Of a stretch of 64,000 nucleotides of DNA, positions 56,526-64,000 are shown in pieces (position 1 is the first letter of the stretch; each line of letters starts with the position of its first letter). The position numbers were made by a program, and so were the translations under genes. The stretch comes from an uncultured Parabacteroides sp. (GTDB lineage: Bacteria; Bacteroidota; Bacteroidia; Bacteroidales; Tannerellaceae): assembly GCA_944325345.1 (NCBI GenBank), contig CALUZV010000007.1, positions 62,001-126,000 of the forward strand. Reading direction: 5' to 3'. The notes under the pieces were generated by a model that did no database searches, had not been told where the DNA came from, and worked only from the letters and a program-made list of their open reading frames with translations.

Positions 56526-56550
56526 GGTTGTTTATCCCACATATATGTCG

Positions 56551-56558
56551 TACTTTTG
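56551..56558 (+). promoter_or_regulatory. -7 promoter element for the toxin-antitoxin pair
   Basis: TACTTTTG with a TTG at 56528-56530, spacing 20 bp, 17 nt before the antitoxin ATG. Confidence 0.65.
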
Positions 56559-56575
56559 CGGAAAAGATATAGATT

Positions 56576-56818
56576 ATGGAAACATTAGTTAAAGCAACGA
56601 TTGATATACCGAACGAGATCTTCACCTATCTTTCGGTTAAGGCGAAAGCCAGCGGTATAAATCTGAAAAAGTATATAGAAGATTTGCTGGTCAAAGATGT
56701 GGAAGAAGATTTGGACGACGAACGAGTTTATCGGATGATGGCAGAAAAGCATCCGGAAGGACTTACGCCGGCAAGCGATGAAGAACAAGAGGAGTTTCGT
56801 AAGTGGTTGGGAATATGA
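56576..56818 (+). CDS. Antitoxin-like small protein
   Basis: The 80-residue protein starts like a ribbon-helix-helix DNA-binding domain (LVKATIDIPNEIFTYLSVKA, KASGINLKKYIEDLLV) and ends in an acidic tail (EEDLDDERVY... EEQEEFRKWL) suited to wrap a toxin. It overlaps the toxin gene by 4 nt (ATGA). By position and architecture it is the antitoxin and probable autorepressor of the pair. Confidence 0.75.
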   Translation: METLVKATIDIPNEIFTYLSVKAKASGINLKKYIEDLLVKDVEEDLDDERVYRMMAEKHPEGLTPASDEEQEEFRKWLGI

Positions 56819-57117
56819 AAGTAGAATTCTCAAAAACATTTATCAAGGCGGCAAGCAAATTGTCTGGGAAAATGAAGACATCCCTTCAATCGACAATTTT
56901 GGAAGTAGAAAATGCGCAGCGCATTGATGAAATCACAGATTGCAAGAAGTTAGTAGATTTCCAGTATGTTTACCGCATTCGGGTTGGTGGCTATCGCGCT
57001 TTTTTTATTTTTCATGTTCAAATCAAAGACGATGTGGTCTTGTTCCAATATCTTCTGCCTCGTGGAGAGGCTTATGGCAAAAAGTCTCAAGAGAATTTGA
57101 GGTTAAAAGATATTTAA
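56815..57117 (+). CDS. RelE/ParE-family toxin
   Basis: The 100-residue protein has the RelE-superfamily outline: FSKTFIKAASKLSGKMK at the start and YRIRVGGYRAFFIFHVQ with VVLFQYLLPRGEAYGK at the end. The conserved arginine patch suggests ribosome-dependent mRNA cleavage, but a ParE-type gyrase poison cannot be excluded. Translation is coupled to the antitoxin. It ends 88 nt before the PIN-PhoH gene. Confidence 0.78.
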   Translation: MKVEFSKTFIKAASKLSGKMKTSLQSTILEVENAQRIDEITDCKKLVDFQYVYRIRVGGYRAFFIFHVQIKDDVVLFQYLLPRGEAYGKKSQENLRLKDI

Positions 57118-57205
57118 CGGCAAAAGGCAGTTGATGTTCGTTTTTCTATTAAACCAAACCTCCCCCTCGTTTGTTTCCCTTATACAAATCTTAAAACGGA
57201 AAGCC

Positions 57206-58525
57206 ATGAAGAAAAATTTTGTGTTGGACACCAACGTCATATTGCACGACTACAAGTGCATCGATAATTTCCAAGAAAACGATATTTACTTGCCTATCGT
57301 AGTGCTGGAAGAGCTGGACAAGTTCAAGAAAGGCAGCGACCAGATTAACTACAACGCCCGCGAGTTCGTCCGCGAGCTGGATTCCATTACGACTAACGAT
57401 TTGTTTACCAAGGGAGCTTCCTTAGGGGCCGGCCGGGGTATGTTGCACGTCGTAACGGGCGGCGAATACCATCCAAAGGTGAAGGATTCTTTCCCGGCAG
57501 CGACGCCGGACCACCGCATCCTTTCCTGCGCGATGTTTCTCTCCGAGCAGCATAAGGAGATGCCTACGATTCTGGTAACTAAAGACGTAAACCTCCGCAT
57601 GAAGGCCCGCTCGCTGGGTATCCAGGTCGAAGACTATATTACGGATAAAGTTACCAACGTCGATATCTTCGAACGTGCCCAAGAGATTTACGAGGGCATC
57701 GACGGCGACTTGATTGACGAAATCTACGCCTCGCCGCAGGGCATCCCAGCCGACCGTTGGGAGCTGTCCTCGAAACTCCAGCCCAACGACTGCTTCATCC
57801 TCAAGAGCGAACGCAACTCCGTCATGGTGCGCTACAATCCCTTCAGCGGCAAGCTCGTCCGGGTGGAAAAAACGAACAACTACGGCATTCAGCCCCGCAA
57901 CGCCGAGCAGAGTTTCGCCTTCGAGGTGCTGAACGACCCGGAAATCAAGCTCGTCGCTCTCACCGGCAAAGCGGGGACGGGTAAGACCTTGCTCGCCTTG
58001 GCTTCGGCGTTGAAACAGGCGGGCGCTTACAAACAAATCCTCCTGGCGCGTCCCATCGTCGCCCTCGCCAACCGCGACTTGGGTTTCCTGCCGGGGGACG
58101 AAAAGCAGAAGGTGGCGCCTTATATGCAGCCGTTGTTTGATAATCTGAATGTTATCAAAGGGCAATTCTCACAAAACAGCGCGGAGAACCGGCGGATTGA
58201 CGAGATGCAGAAGACGAACCAGTTAGTCATCGAAGCCTTGGCCTTCATCCGTGGCCGCAGCCTCTCGGAAACGTATTTCATCGTCGATGAGTCGCAGAAC
58301 CTGACGCCCCACGAAATCAAAACCATCATCACACGTGCCGGCGAAGGGACGAAGATGGTCTTCACGGGCGATATCCAGCAAATCGACTCGCCCTACCTCG
58401 ACGCACAGAGCAACGGCTTGGCTTACATGGTCGATAAAATGAAGGGGCAGGAGCTTTTCGCCCACATCAATTTAATAAAGGGCGAGCGCAGCCAGCTCTC
58501 CGAGTTGGCATCCGACCTCTTATGA
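57206..58525 (+). CDS. PIN-PhoH protein (PhoH2 type)
   Basis: The 439-residue protein joins a PIN nuclease domain (acidic residues D8 in VLDTNVILHD, E35/E36 in VVLEELDK, D127 in TKDVNLRM) to a PhoH ATPase with Walker A GKAGTGKT (254-261), FIVDESQNLTPHEIK and GDIQQIDSPY. Related PhoH2 proteins are RNA unwinding and cleaving enzymes. The start at 57206 (MKKNFVLDTN) is chosen because it begins the PIN domain; the frame is open 25 codons further up. Some PIN-PhoH genes are toxin-antitoxin linked, and here a RelE pair lies just upstream. Confidence 0.92.
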   Translation: MKKNFVLDTNVILHDYKCIDNFQENDIYLPIVVLEELDKFKKGSDQINYNAREFVRELDSITTNDLFTKGASLGAGRGMLHVVTGGEYHPKVKDSFPAATPDHRILSCAMFLSEQHKEMPTILVTKDVNLRMKARSLGIQVEDYITDKVTNVDIFERAQEIYEGIDGDLIDEIYASPQGIPADRWELSSKLQPNDCFILKSERNSVMVRYNPFSGKLVRVEKTNNYGIQPRNAEQSFAFEVLNDPEIKLVALTGKAGTGKTLLALASALKQAGAYKQILLARPIVALANRDLGFLPGDEKQKVAPYMQPLFDNLNVIKGQFSQNSAENRRIDEMQKTNQLVIEALAFIRGRSLSETYFIVDESQNLTPHEIKTIITRAGEGTKMVFTGDIQQIDSPYLDAQSNGLAYMVDKMKGQELFAHINLIKGERSQLSELASDLL

Positions 58526-58532
58526 TGTCCGG

Positions 58533-58765
58533 CTGTTGTTGAGCAGCGTCAACAGAGTTCATGCAGACTGCATGAAAGCCGTTGATGCCGATCAACAGCC
58601 TTCATGCAGATTACATGGAGCTTTTGACGCCGATCAACAGCCTCATGCAGACTACATGAAGCCGTTGATGCCGATCAACAGCCCTATGCAGACTGCATGA
58701 AGCCGTTGACGCTGCTCAACAACCTTCATGCAGTCTGCATGGACGCTGTTGAGCGCAATCAACAG
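58533..58765. repeat. Palindrome array 8 (41-43 bp period), eleven centres
   Basis: Two palindrome types alternate: GTTGATGCCGATCAAC-like at 58545.5, 588.5, 630.5, 671.5, 712.5 and 58755.5, and TTCATGCAGACTGCATGAA-like at 58567, 610, 651, 692 and 58734. Neighbouring centres are 20.5-21.5 bp apart. It begins 8 nt after the PIN-PhoH stop. G/C-richer than array 7, again with its own private sequence. Confidence 0.93.
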
Positions 58766-58806
58766 TATTTTTCAGAAAACACATTCATGTTGCAAGACGA
58801 TTATTG

Positions 58807-58814
58807 TATCTTTG
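58807..58814 (+). promoter_or_regulatory. -7 promoter element for the CDF transporter
   Basis: TATCTTTG, perfect match, 42 nt before the ATG. Confidence 0.6.
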
Positions 58815-58855
58815 CCCCCGTTTAAAATCATCATCTTATAGTTAAGCCTTTTATT

Positions 58856-59749
58856 ATGAATGATAACAGAGAAAAAGAGATAGCAAAGGTAACTTTGTTA
58901 GGCTCGGTGGTAAATTTTGTCTTGCTGGTGTTTAAGTTCGTTGCCGGCTTTCTGGGGAACAGTAGCGCGATGATTGCAGATGCTGTGCACTCGCTGTCCG
59001 ACTTCGTAACCGACATCATTGTACTGTTGTTCGTCAATATTTCCTCCCGTCCGAAAGACGAATCGCATGACTACGGGCACGGGAAATACGAGACGCTGGC
59101 GACATCGGTCATTGGGGCGATTCTGCTCTGCGTCGGCTTCGGTTTGTTTTGGGGTGGATGCAGCCGCATTTGGGACTACTATGTGAACGACGTGCCGCTC
59201 GAGAGTCCGGGCGTTATCGCGTTGATAGCAGCCGTAGCTTCCATCATTATCAAAGAATTGCTCTATCAATACACGCAGCGGATAGGGAAGAAGGTCAATA
59301 GCCAGGCCGTCATCGCGAATGCTTGGCACCACCGCTCGGATGCCTTTTCGTCCATCGGGACGATGTTGGGAATCGGGGGCGCCATCCTGTTGGGCGAGGA
59401 ATGGCGGATATTGGACCCGCTGGCGGCTGTCATTGTCAGCATCTTCATTGTCCGTGTGTCGCTCATGCTTGTGCAACCGGCCATCAACGATTTGCTGGAA
59501 GTTTCGCTGCCCGAGCAGACCGAGCAGGAAATCCTGGACATCATCATGGAGAATCCGCATGTGCAAAAGCCTCATAATCTCTACACGCGGCGGATAGGGA
59601 ATACGATAGCCATCGAAGTACATATCCGGGTGGACGGCGCCGTCTCGGTCCGCGAGGCACACGAGTGGACGCGGGAAATCGAACGGAAATTGCGCGCAAG
59701 GTTCGGGGAAATGACGCATATCATGCTCCATGTCGAGCCGCTGGCGTGA
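58856..59749 (+). CDS. Cation diffusion facilitator transporter
   Basis: The 297-residue protein has about six transmembrane helices. The metal-site motifs of the CDF family are ADAVHSLSDFVTDI (helix 2) and NAWHHRSDAFSSIG (helix 5), followed by a cytoplasmic C-terminal domain ending MTHIMLHVEP. It exports divalent metals such as Zn2+, Fe2+ or Mn2+ against protons. The HxxxD pair in both helices does not decide the metal. Confidence 0.94.
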   Translation: MNDNREKEIAKVTLLGSVVNFVLLVFKFVAGFLGNSSAMIADAVHSLSDFVTDIIVLLFVNISSRPKDESHDYGHGKYETLATSVIGAILLCVGFGLFWGGCSRIWDYYVNDVPLESPGVIALIAAVASIIIKELLYQYTQRIGKKVNSQAVIANAWHHRSDAFSSIGTMLGIGGAILLGEEWRILDPLAAVIVSIFIVRVSLMLVQPAINDLLEVSLPEQTEQEILDIIMENPHVQKPHNLYTRRIGNTIAIEVHIRVDGAVSVREAHEWTREIERKLRARFGEMTHIMLHVEPLA

Positions 59750-59871
59750 ATTTGCTGAAAAAACATTCGGAAATATGTTGTAAAGCATATAAACTTTGTT
59801 GGTGCGTTTAAGAAAAAACTGTAAGTTAGCGCATTCAAATAAGTAAACATTAGTAACCTCAAAAAAAGTAA

Positions 59872-60132
59872 ATGACCATGACAAAGACGATCACATTTAA
59901 TGAGCTGAGAAAGATAAAAGACAGTTTGCCTGATGGCAGCACGCATCGTATTGCCGACGAGCTGGGAATCTCGGTAGAAACCGTTCGCAACTATTTTGGC
60001 GGGCAGAATTTCGACGACGGAACGAGTTGCGGAATCCATATCGAACCGGGACCAGACGGCGGCATTGTTGTTTTGGATGATACGACGATTTACGAGCGTG
60101 CCCTACAGATTTTAGCAGAAAAAGAAGCGTAA
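59872..60132 (+). CDS. Small HTH DNA-binding protein
   Basis: The 86-residue protein has a helix-turn-helix segment THRIADELGISVETVRNYFG in its first half and a short tail with PDGGIVVLDDTTIYERAL. Similar one-domain proteins are common in Bacteroidales and their targets are unknown. An alternative start two codons on (59878) is possible. It lies 22 nt before the universal stress gene and may be co-transcribed with it. Confidence 0.75.
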   Translation: MTMTKTITFNELRKIKDSLPDGSTHRIADELGISVETVRNYFGGQNFDDGTSCGIHIEPGPDGGIVVLDDTTIYERALQILAEKEA

Positions 60133-60154
60133 CCCCTAAAAGGAAGGAGGAATT

Positions 60155-61273
60155 ATGGAAGATAAATTAGTAACACTGGCGATTCATACCTACGAGAAAG
60201 CGCAGATTCTGAAGACGATGCTCGAGACGGAAGGTATCGAGGTTTACATCCACAACGTGAACCAGATACAGCCTGTCATCTCGGCCGGCGTCCGGGTACG
60301 AATCAAAGAAAGCGACTTGCCTCATGCGCTGCGCATTATCGAAGACAGCAAATGGTTGCAAGAGGAAGACGAGAAGAAACCCAAGGAGCCGCACCGCTTC
60401 AAGGTGCTTATCCCGGTGGACTTCTCCGATTATTCTCTGAAAGCCTGCGAAATCGGTATCAACTACGCCCAAAAGCATGATGCGGAAGTCATGATTATGC
60501 ACGCTTACTACAGCCCGTTCTTCCCCACGGCAGCTCCGATTGGCAATACCATGGCCTATCAACTGAAGGAGGAAGACACGCTGGAGCACTTGCGCGAAAA
60601 GGTGGTAACCGACATGGAAGGCATTTGCAAAGCTCTCAGGGCTAAGATGTCTGCCGGCGAGTTGCCGCAGTGGGAGTTTAACTATACTTTGCGCGAAGGT
60701 TTGCCAGAAGAGGAAATCATCGCTTACGGAAAGGAATACCGTCCGGACTTTATCATCATGGGTACTCGCGGGACAGACCGCAAAGATGCCGACTTGATTG
60801 GTAGCGTTACGGGCGAGGTCATCGAGCTGAACCGTGTCCCGGTCTTGGCTATCCCGGAGGATACACCGTTCAACAATCTGGAGGCCGTGAAGGATGTAGC
60901 GTTCGCGACATCTTTCAACCAGCGGGACCTCTTGGTATTCGATGCCTTCATGGAAGTATTCGCAGGCTACGATATTAATATCCACCTGTTCAACATCTCG
61001 ACCAGCCGCAACGATTGGAACGAGATTCGCCTCTCGGGTGCCAAGGAATACTTCAAGAAGCAATATCCGGATGCACGCATTTCCTATACCGTGCTCAACG
61101 ACGGGGATTTGCTGCTCGCCATCGAGAAGTTCGTTCGCGACGAGCACATCGACATCCTCGCCTTCAGCACCTACCGCCGCAATATCTTGGCGCGGATGTT
61201 TAGCCCCAGCCTGGCGCGGAGAATGTTGTTCCACACGAACACGCCGCTCCTGGTGATGCACGCGAAGAATTAG
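60155..61273 (+). CDS. Universal stress protein with N-terminal DUF2007 domain
   Basis: The 372-residue protein has a short DUF2007-like domain (residues 1-75: TLAIHTYEKAQILKTMLETE... IQPVISAGVRVRIKESDLP) fused to two UspA folds. The first Usp domain keeps the ATP-binding pattern MGTRGTDRKDADLIGSVTGE; the second is degenerate (AFSTYRRNILARMFSPSLA). DUF2007 domains often act as signal-transducing modules. A stress or nucleotide-sensing role is inferred. Confidence 0.88.
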   Translation: MEDKLVTLAIHTYEKAQILKTMLETEGIEVYIHNVNQIQPVISAGVRVRIKESDLPHALRIIEDSKWLQEEDEKKPKEPHRFKVLIPVDFSDYSLKACEIGINYAQKHDAEVMIMHAYYSPFFPTAAPIGNTMAYQLKEEDTLEHLREKVVTDMEGICKALRAKMSAGELPQWEFNYTLREGLPEEEIIAYGKEYRPDFIIMGTRGTDRKDADLIGSVTGEVIELNRVPVLAIPEDTPFNNLEAVKDVAFATSFNQRDLLVFDAFMEVFAGYDINIHLFNISTSRNDWNEIRLSGAKEYFKKQYPDARISYTVLNDGDLLLAIEKFVRDEHIDILAFSTYRRNILARMFSPSLARRMLFHTNTPLLVMHAKN

Positions 61274-61291
61274 CTTTCATTTTTGATTATT

Positions 61292-61331
61292 AAAAAAGGG
61301 ACGAGGTTCCGGATTTTTTCCGCCTCGTCCC
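61292..61331 (-). terminator. Terminator between the universal stress and GH20 genes
   Basis: GGGACGAGG (61298-61306) pairs with CCTCGTCCC (61323-61331), with an inner CGGA/TCCG stem. On the minus strand the stem is followed by TTTTTT (61292-61297), so it ends the hexosaminidase transcript; it may also stop plus-strand transcripts. Confidence 0.88.
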
Positions 61332-61363
61332 TTCGTTCGTTCAGGGGGTTCCCTGCTAAAAGA

Positions 61364-63712
61364 TTAGTGGCTCAACATATCGCCTGTTACTTTCGTAAAC
61401 TTTTCTGCGTCAGCCTTGCGCAGTTTGATAGAGCCATCATTCCAGTTCGAAGGCCAGCCTCCGATGATGTGTCCGAGGAATACGGCCTTCACCTCGTGCA
61501 AGCCCTTAGCCAGTGCGACTGAAGAGTCGTGGCGCGAGAAGCGCTTCACTTCCCCTCCGTTGTTTATCAAGAGCTTGCCGTCAATCCAAACTTCCTCTAA
61601 GTCCGAAGAAACGAAGTACACGCCGTCTTCCGGGATATTGATATACCCGTTAGCTACGGCTGCATACTGCTTCACGCCGCGCATCGATTCCGGTGCTTTC
61701 ACCTGCGCCGTCAGTTCGCGGGTCTCCTTGATGACTTTCTTAGCCTTCGGCTGTGGCTTGTTAGCCTCAAAGTCTTTTACGGAGAGGAACATGCCGTCGT
61801 AAACCTCCATGTTCAGACCTGGAGTCGTCTTCGCTACTTCCTTGGCCGGGGCCAACGTCTGTTTTTCAACCTGGATAGTACGTACGGGGCTCATCTTCCC
61901 AGAAGGAAGGACAGAAGCTATCTTCAGTGTCGTAGTCTCCGTGATTTCGATGGGCGCGGTATATGCCGTAGATGCCGGCGTCGGTTCGCTGCCGTCCAAC
62001 GTATAAACCATCTTCACAGGACGGCTTGTAGTGAACTCCATCGACGCTTTGTCGGTGAATGCCACAAAGTTGCAAGAGCCGTTCGGCTGTTCGGGCTGCG
62101 GGATATGGTAGTTCAGGCCGTGTCCGTCGAGACGAACGTAGGCATTCTCCACGCGGCGTTCGAAGTCCTTATAGTCCTTGCGGTCGAGCTGCGTCCAGCC
62201 GATTTCCGCTACCGCCAAGGCGCGCGGGTAAATCATATAGTTGCGTCTCTCTTCCGTGTACATGTACTCAGCCCACGTGTTGCCTTGCACACCCAGGATG
62301 TAGTCGCCCTTGCCCATCTGAGCCAACGTGTCCGGCACGGGGTTGTAGTTGTAGGTCTTCTCCAGCGGAGTATAGCCGCCGATAGTAACCGGCTCTATCT
62401 TCGCATCTCCCTGGTATGCATCGAGGTACATGCCATTGACACCCGGTGTCATGATGACCGTGTGATTCATCGAGGCAGCAGCAATACCACCTTCTTCGCC
62501 TCGCCACGACATCACGGTTGCCGTCGGAGCCAAACCGCCTTCCAGGATTTCATCCCAGCCGATAATCTTCTTGCCTTTTGTAGCCAAATATTTCTCCATG
62601 CGCTGGATGACATAGCTCTGGAGTTTCTCTTCGGCCGAATGGTTCTTGTCGCCCTGCAAACCTTCTTCGCGGATGCGCTTCTGACAGAGCGGGCAGTTCT
62701 TCCAGCTCGTCTTCGGGCACTCATCACCACCGACATGGAAATATTCGCTCGGGAAGAGGGGCACCATCTCATCGACAACATCCTCGAGGAAGTCGAACAC
62801 TTCCTCCTTACCCGGACACATCACGATGTCTTCAACACCCCAGATGATACGCGGCGTCCCCGGCTCGCCTTTGCAAGACAACTGCGGATAGGCGGCGATG
62901 GCTGCCATCTCGTGTCCCGGTATTTCCAGTTCGGGGATAACCGTAATGAAGTGATCGGCAGCATACTGCACCACCTCTTTGATTTCCTCCTGCGTGTAGA
63001 AGCCCTTGTGCTCCGTGCCTTCGCCCTCGATGCGTGTCGCGCCGACCTCGGTCAGCTTCGGGTACTTCTTGATTTCGATACGCCAGCCCTGGTCGTCAGT
63101 CAAATGCCAGTGCAAGCGGTTGATTTTGAACAACGACAAGACGTCAATGTATCTCTTCACATTCTCCACGGGCATGAAATGGCGGCACGGGTCGAGCATG
63201 ATGCCGCGATAGCCGAAGCGCGGTTCGTCTTTGATGCTCACGGCGGCTGCCGTCCATGCGATACCCTTCACGGCCGAGGGACTTTCAATCTCGGCAGGCA
63301 GCAACTGCATGAACGACTGCATACCGTAGAAAAGTCCTTGCGGTTTCTTAGCCTTGACCTCCACGCCCTTGGCGGTAACGTCGAGCGTATAGCCCTCGTC
63401 ATTGACATCGAGCGATTCGTCGAGCGTCAGCGTGATGTCGCCCTTGTCAGCCACCTTGATGTCGTAGCCCGTGGCTGTTTTCATCTTGTTCGCGAAAAAT
63501 TCCGCGATGGTTTTCGCCTCCGGGCTGGTCGCCCCGAAAGCAGAGCCTTGACTTAGTTTGAACTGTCCATCGTTCTGCACAAGGCTGAGCGGCGTCGGGA
63601 TGATGTTGATGCCCTGGTTGTAGGACTTCACTTCGCCCGCCGGTCCGCCGCACGCGGTCAGAAGACCGAAAGCTGCGCCTGCGCATAGCGTTACTAATAA
63701 GTTTTTCTTCAT
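61364..63712 (-). CDS. GH20 beta-N-acetylhexosaminidase lipoprotein
   Basis: The 782-residue protein has a lipoprotein signal (GLLTAC, lipid-modified C21), a GH20b domain (about 30-150), the catalytic barrel with the Asp-Glu pair D330-E331 (FHVGGDECPKTSW) and the substrate tryptophan in MSWRGEEGG. After it come a chitobiase-C/FN3-like domain (about 560-640) and a C-terminal PA14-like part that may bind sugar. It removes terminal N-acetylhexosamines from glycans such as mucin or host N-glycans, outside the cytoplasm. A promoter-like TACCTTTA lies at 63730-63737 on the minus strand. Confidence 0.94.
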   Translation of the reverse strand: MKKNLLVTLCAGAAFGLLTACGGPAGEVKSYNQGINIIPTPLSLVQNDGQFKLSQGSAFGATSPEAKTIAEFFANKMKTATGYDIKVADKGDITLTLDESLDVNDEGYTLDVTAKGVEVKAKKPQGLFYGMQSFMQLLPAEIESPSAVKGIAWTAAAVSIKDEPRFGYRGIMLDPCRHFMPVENVKRYIDVLSLFKINRLHWHLTDDQGWRIEIKKYPKLTEVGATRIEGEGTEHKGFYTQEEIKEVVQYAADHFITVIPELEIPGHEMAAIAAYPQLSCKGEPGTPRIIWGVEDIVMCPGKEEVFDFLEDVVDEMVPLFPSEYFHVGGDECPKTSWKNCPLCQKRIREEGLQGDKNHSAEEKLQSYVIQRMEKYLATKGKKIIGWDEILEGGLAPTATVMSWRGEEGGIAAASMNHTVIMTPGVNGMYLDAYQGDAKIEPVTIGGYTPLEKTYNYNPVPDTLAQMGKGDYILGVQGNTWAEYMYTEERRNYMIYPRALAVAEIGWTQLDRKDYKDFERRVENAYVRLDGHGLNYHIPQPEQPNGSCNFVAFTDKASMEFTTSRPVKMVYTLDGSEPTPASTAYTAPIEITETTTLKIASVLPSGKMSPVRTIQVEKQTLAPAKEVAKTTPGLNMEVYDGMFLSVKDFEANKPQPKAKKVIKETRELTAQVKAPESMRGVKQYAAVANGYINIPEDGVYFVSSDLEEVWIDGKLLINNGGEVKRFSRHDSSVALAKGLHEVKAVFLGHIIGGWPSNWNDGSIKLRKADAEKFTKVTGDMLSH

Positions 63713-63780
63713 GATAATAATGTTTTTAATAAAGGTAAATGTATTCTGTTCTCAAATAGGGGAGAATCGTCCGCCGTACC

Positions 63781-63930
63781 AACTCAGCAGTCCGGCAGTG
63801 CCCTTCAAAAATCTGCTGCACCGGTTCAGGAGCTCAGCGGAGGCCTTCGGAGACCTCCTGCACCGGTACAGCTGTTAAAAAATGTGCTTTTCTGAGCTCC
63901 TGCACCGGTTCAGCAGCCTTTCAGACAACA
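63781..63930. repeat. Palindrome array 9 (exact 42-bp period)
   Basis: CTGCACCGGTTCAG-like palindromes with an ACCGGT core are centred at 63822.5, 63864.5 and 63906.5, exactly 42 bp apart. AGGCCT is centred exactly half way at 63843.5, and an A/T palindrome near 63885. GAGCTC palindromes lie one helical turn (10 bp) from two of the centres. The array lies between the end of the probable glyA and the GH20 gene. Confidence 0.88.
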
Positions 63931-63946
63931 CATTAGCGTTTCCGGC

Positions 63947-64000
63947 TTACCAAGCGAAGATGGGGTAGTCCTTCATTGTGGCGTTCACCTTCTCGCGCAC
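63947..64000 (-). CDS. glyA: C-terminal end of a gene cut by the window edge, probably glycine hydroxymethyltransferase
   Basis: The minus strand is open from the edge to a TAA stop and encodes REKVNATMKDYPIFAW as its last residues. This pattern (R..VN.LM...P.FAW) is like the C terminus of Bacteroidales GlyA, the PLP enzyme that interconverts serine and glycine. Only 17 residues are visible, so the assignment is tentative. Confidence 0.5.
   Translation of the reverse strand: MREKVNATMKDYPIFAW

Larger units (their letters stand above)
58526..58855 (+). other. 330-bp gene-free region
   Basis: Mostly palindrome array 8, then the promoter of the CDF transporter gene (TATCTTTG, 58807-58814). Confidence 0.65.

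Overview
The window is a stretch of a Bacteroidales chromosome (phylum Bacteroidota), probably close to the Parabacteroides/Tannerella/Bacteroides group. The evidence is the Bacteroidota -7 promoter element TAnnTTTG in front of many genes, weak or absent Shine-Dalgarno sequences, and order-typical gene sets (pyrB-pyrI, ligA-DUF6913-dapA, bamD-Rpb6/omega-DUF4293, thiS-G-C-H-F). Coding density is high. I see no rRNA or tRNA gene, prophage, transposase gene or CRISPR array.

Layout. 1-2195: pyrimidine genes pyrI (cut by the edge) and pyrB, then ispE, on the minus strand. 2262-7460: thiamine operon thiS-thiG-thiC-thiH-thiF behind a TPP riboswitch. 7530-15810: sulfate activation and sulfonation cluster: cysQ, an SLC13 permease, cysC, cysD, a four-helix-bundle gene cassette, cysN, a PAPS sulfotransferase and a secreted PCMD-like protein. 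It makes PAPS, uses it and recycles PAP, with no sulfate reduction genes beside it. This matches the steroid/cholesterol sulfonation locus known in B. thetaiotaomicron. 15832-22917: ligA, a DUF6913-type gene, dapA, an acyl-CoA synthetase and an unknown membrane protein. 23501-26953: glycyl-radical trans-4-hydroxy-L-proline dehydratase (hypD) and its activase. 27363-35000: a GT39-like glycosyltransferase, a two-component system, speA-queE-queD and a GAF-type methionine sulfoxide reductase. 34963-44172: a MATE transporter, a kinase-like gene, an esterase, an MFS transporter, paaK with an ACT gene, and bamD/omega/DUF4293. 44290-52735: fmt, an unknown gene, a ClC channel, a sugar-phosphate transferase, a Sua5-type gene and uvrD/pcrA. 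53136-64000: a Dna2-like nuclease-helicase, a RelE-type toxin-antitoxin pair, PIN-PhoH, a CDF transporter, a small HTH protein, a universal stress protein, a GH20 hexosaminidase lipoprotein and the tail of a probable glyA.

The most unusual content is between the genes. Nine intergenic regions hold arrays of palindromes whose centres are spaced with great regularity: exactly 21 bp apart (42 bp full period) in the best arrays, 41-43 bp in others, 22 bp in one. The sequence is different at each locus and homogeneous within it. Formally each array is a ~21-nt word alternating with its own reverse complement. Eight of the nine lie just after a stop codon and before the next promoter. I know of no named element with this architecture. 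Two further layers are a 124-bp repeat present as two ~92% identical inverted copies 43 kb apart, and AATTGACAATTG inverted repeats that once flank a four-helix-bundle gene (cysD-cysN) and once stand empty (hypD-activase).
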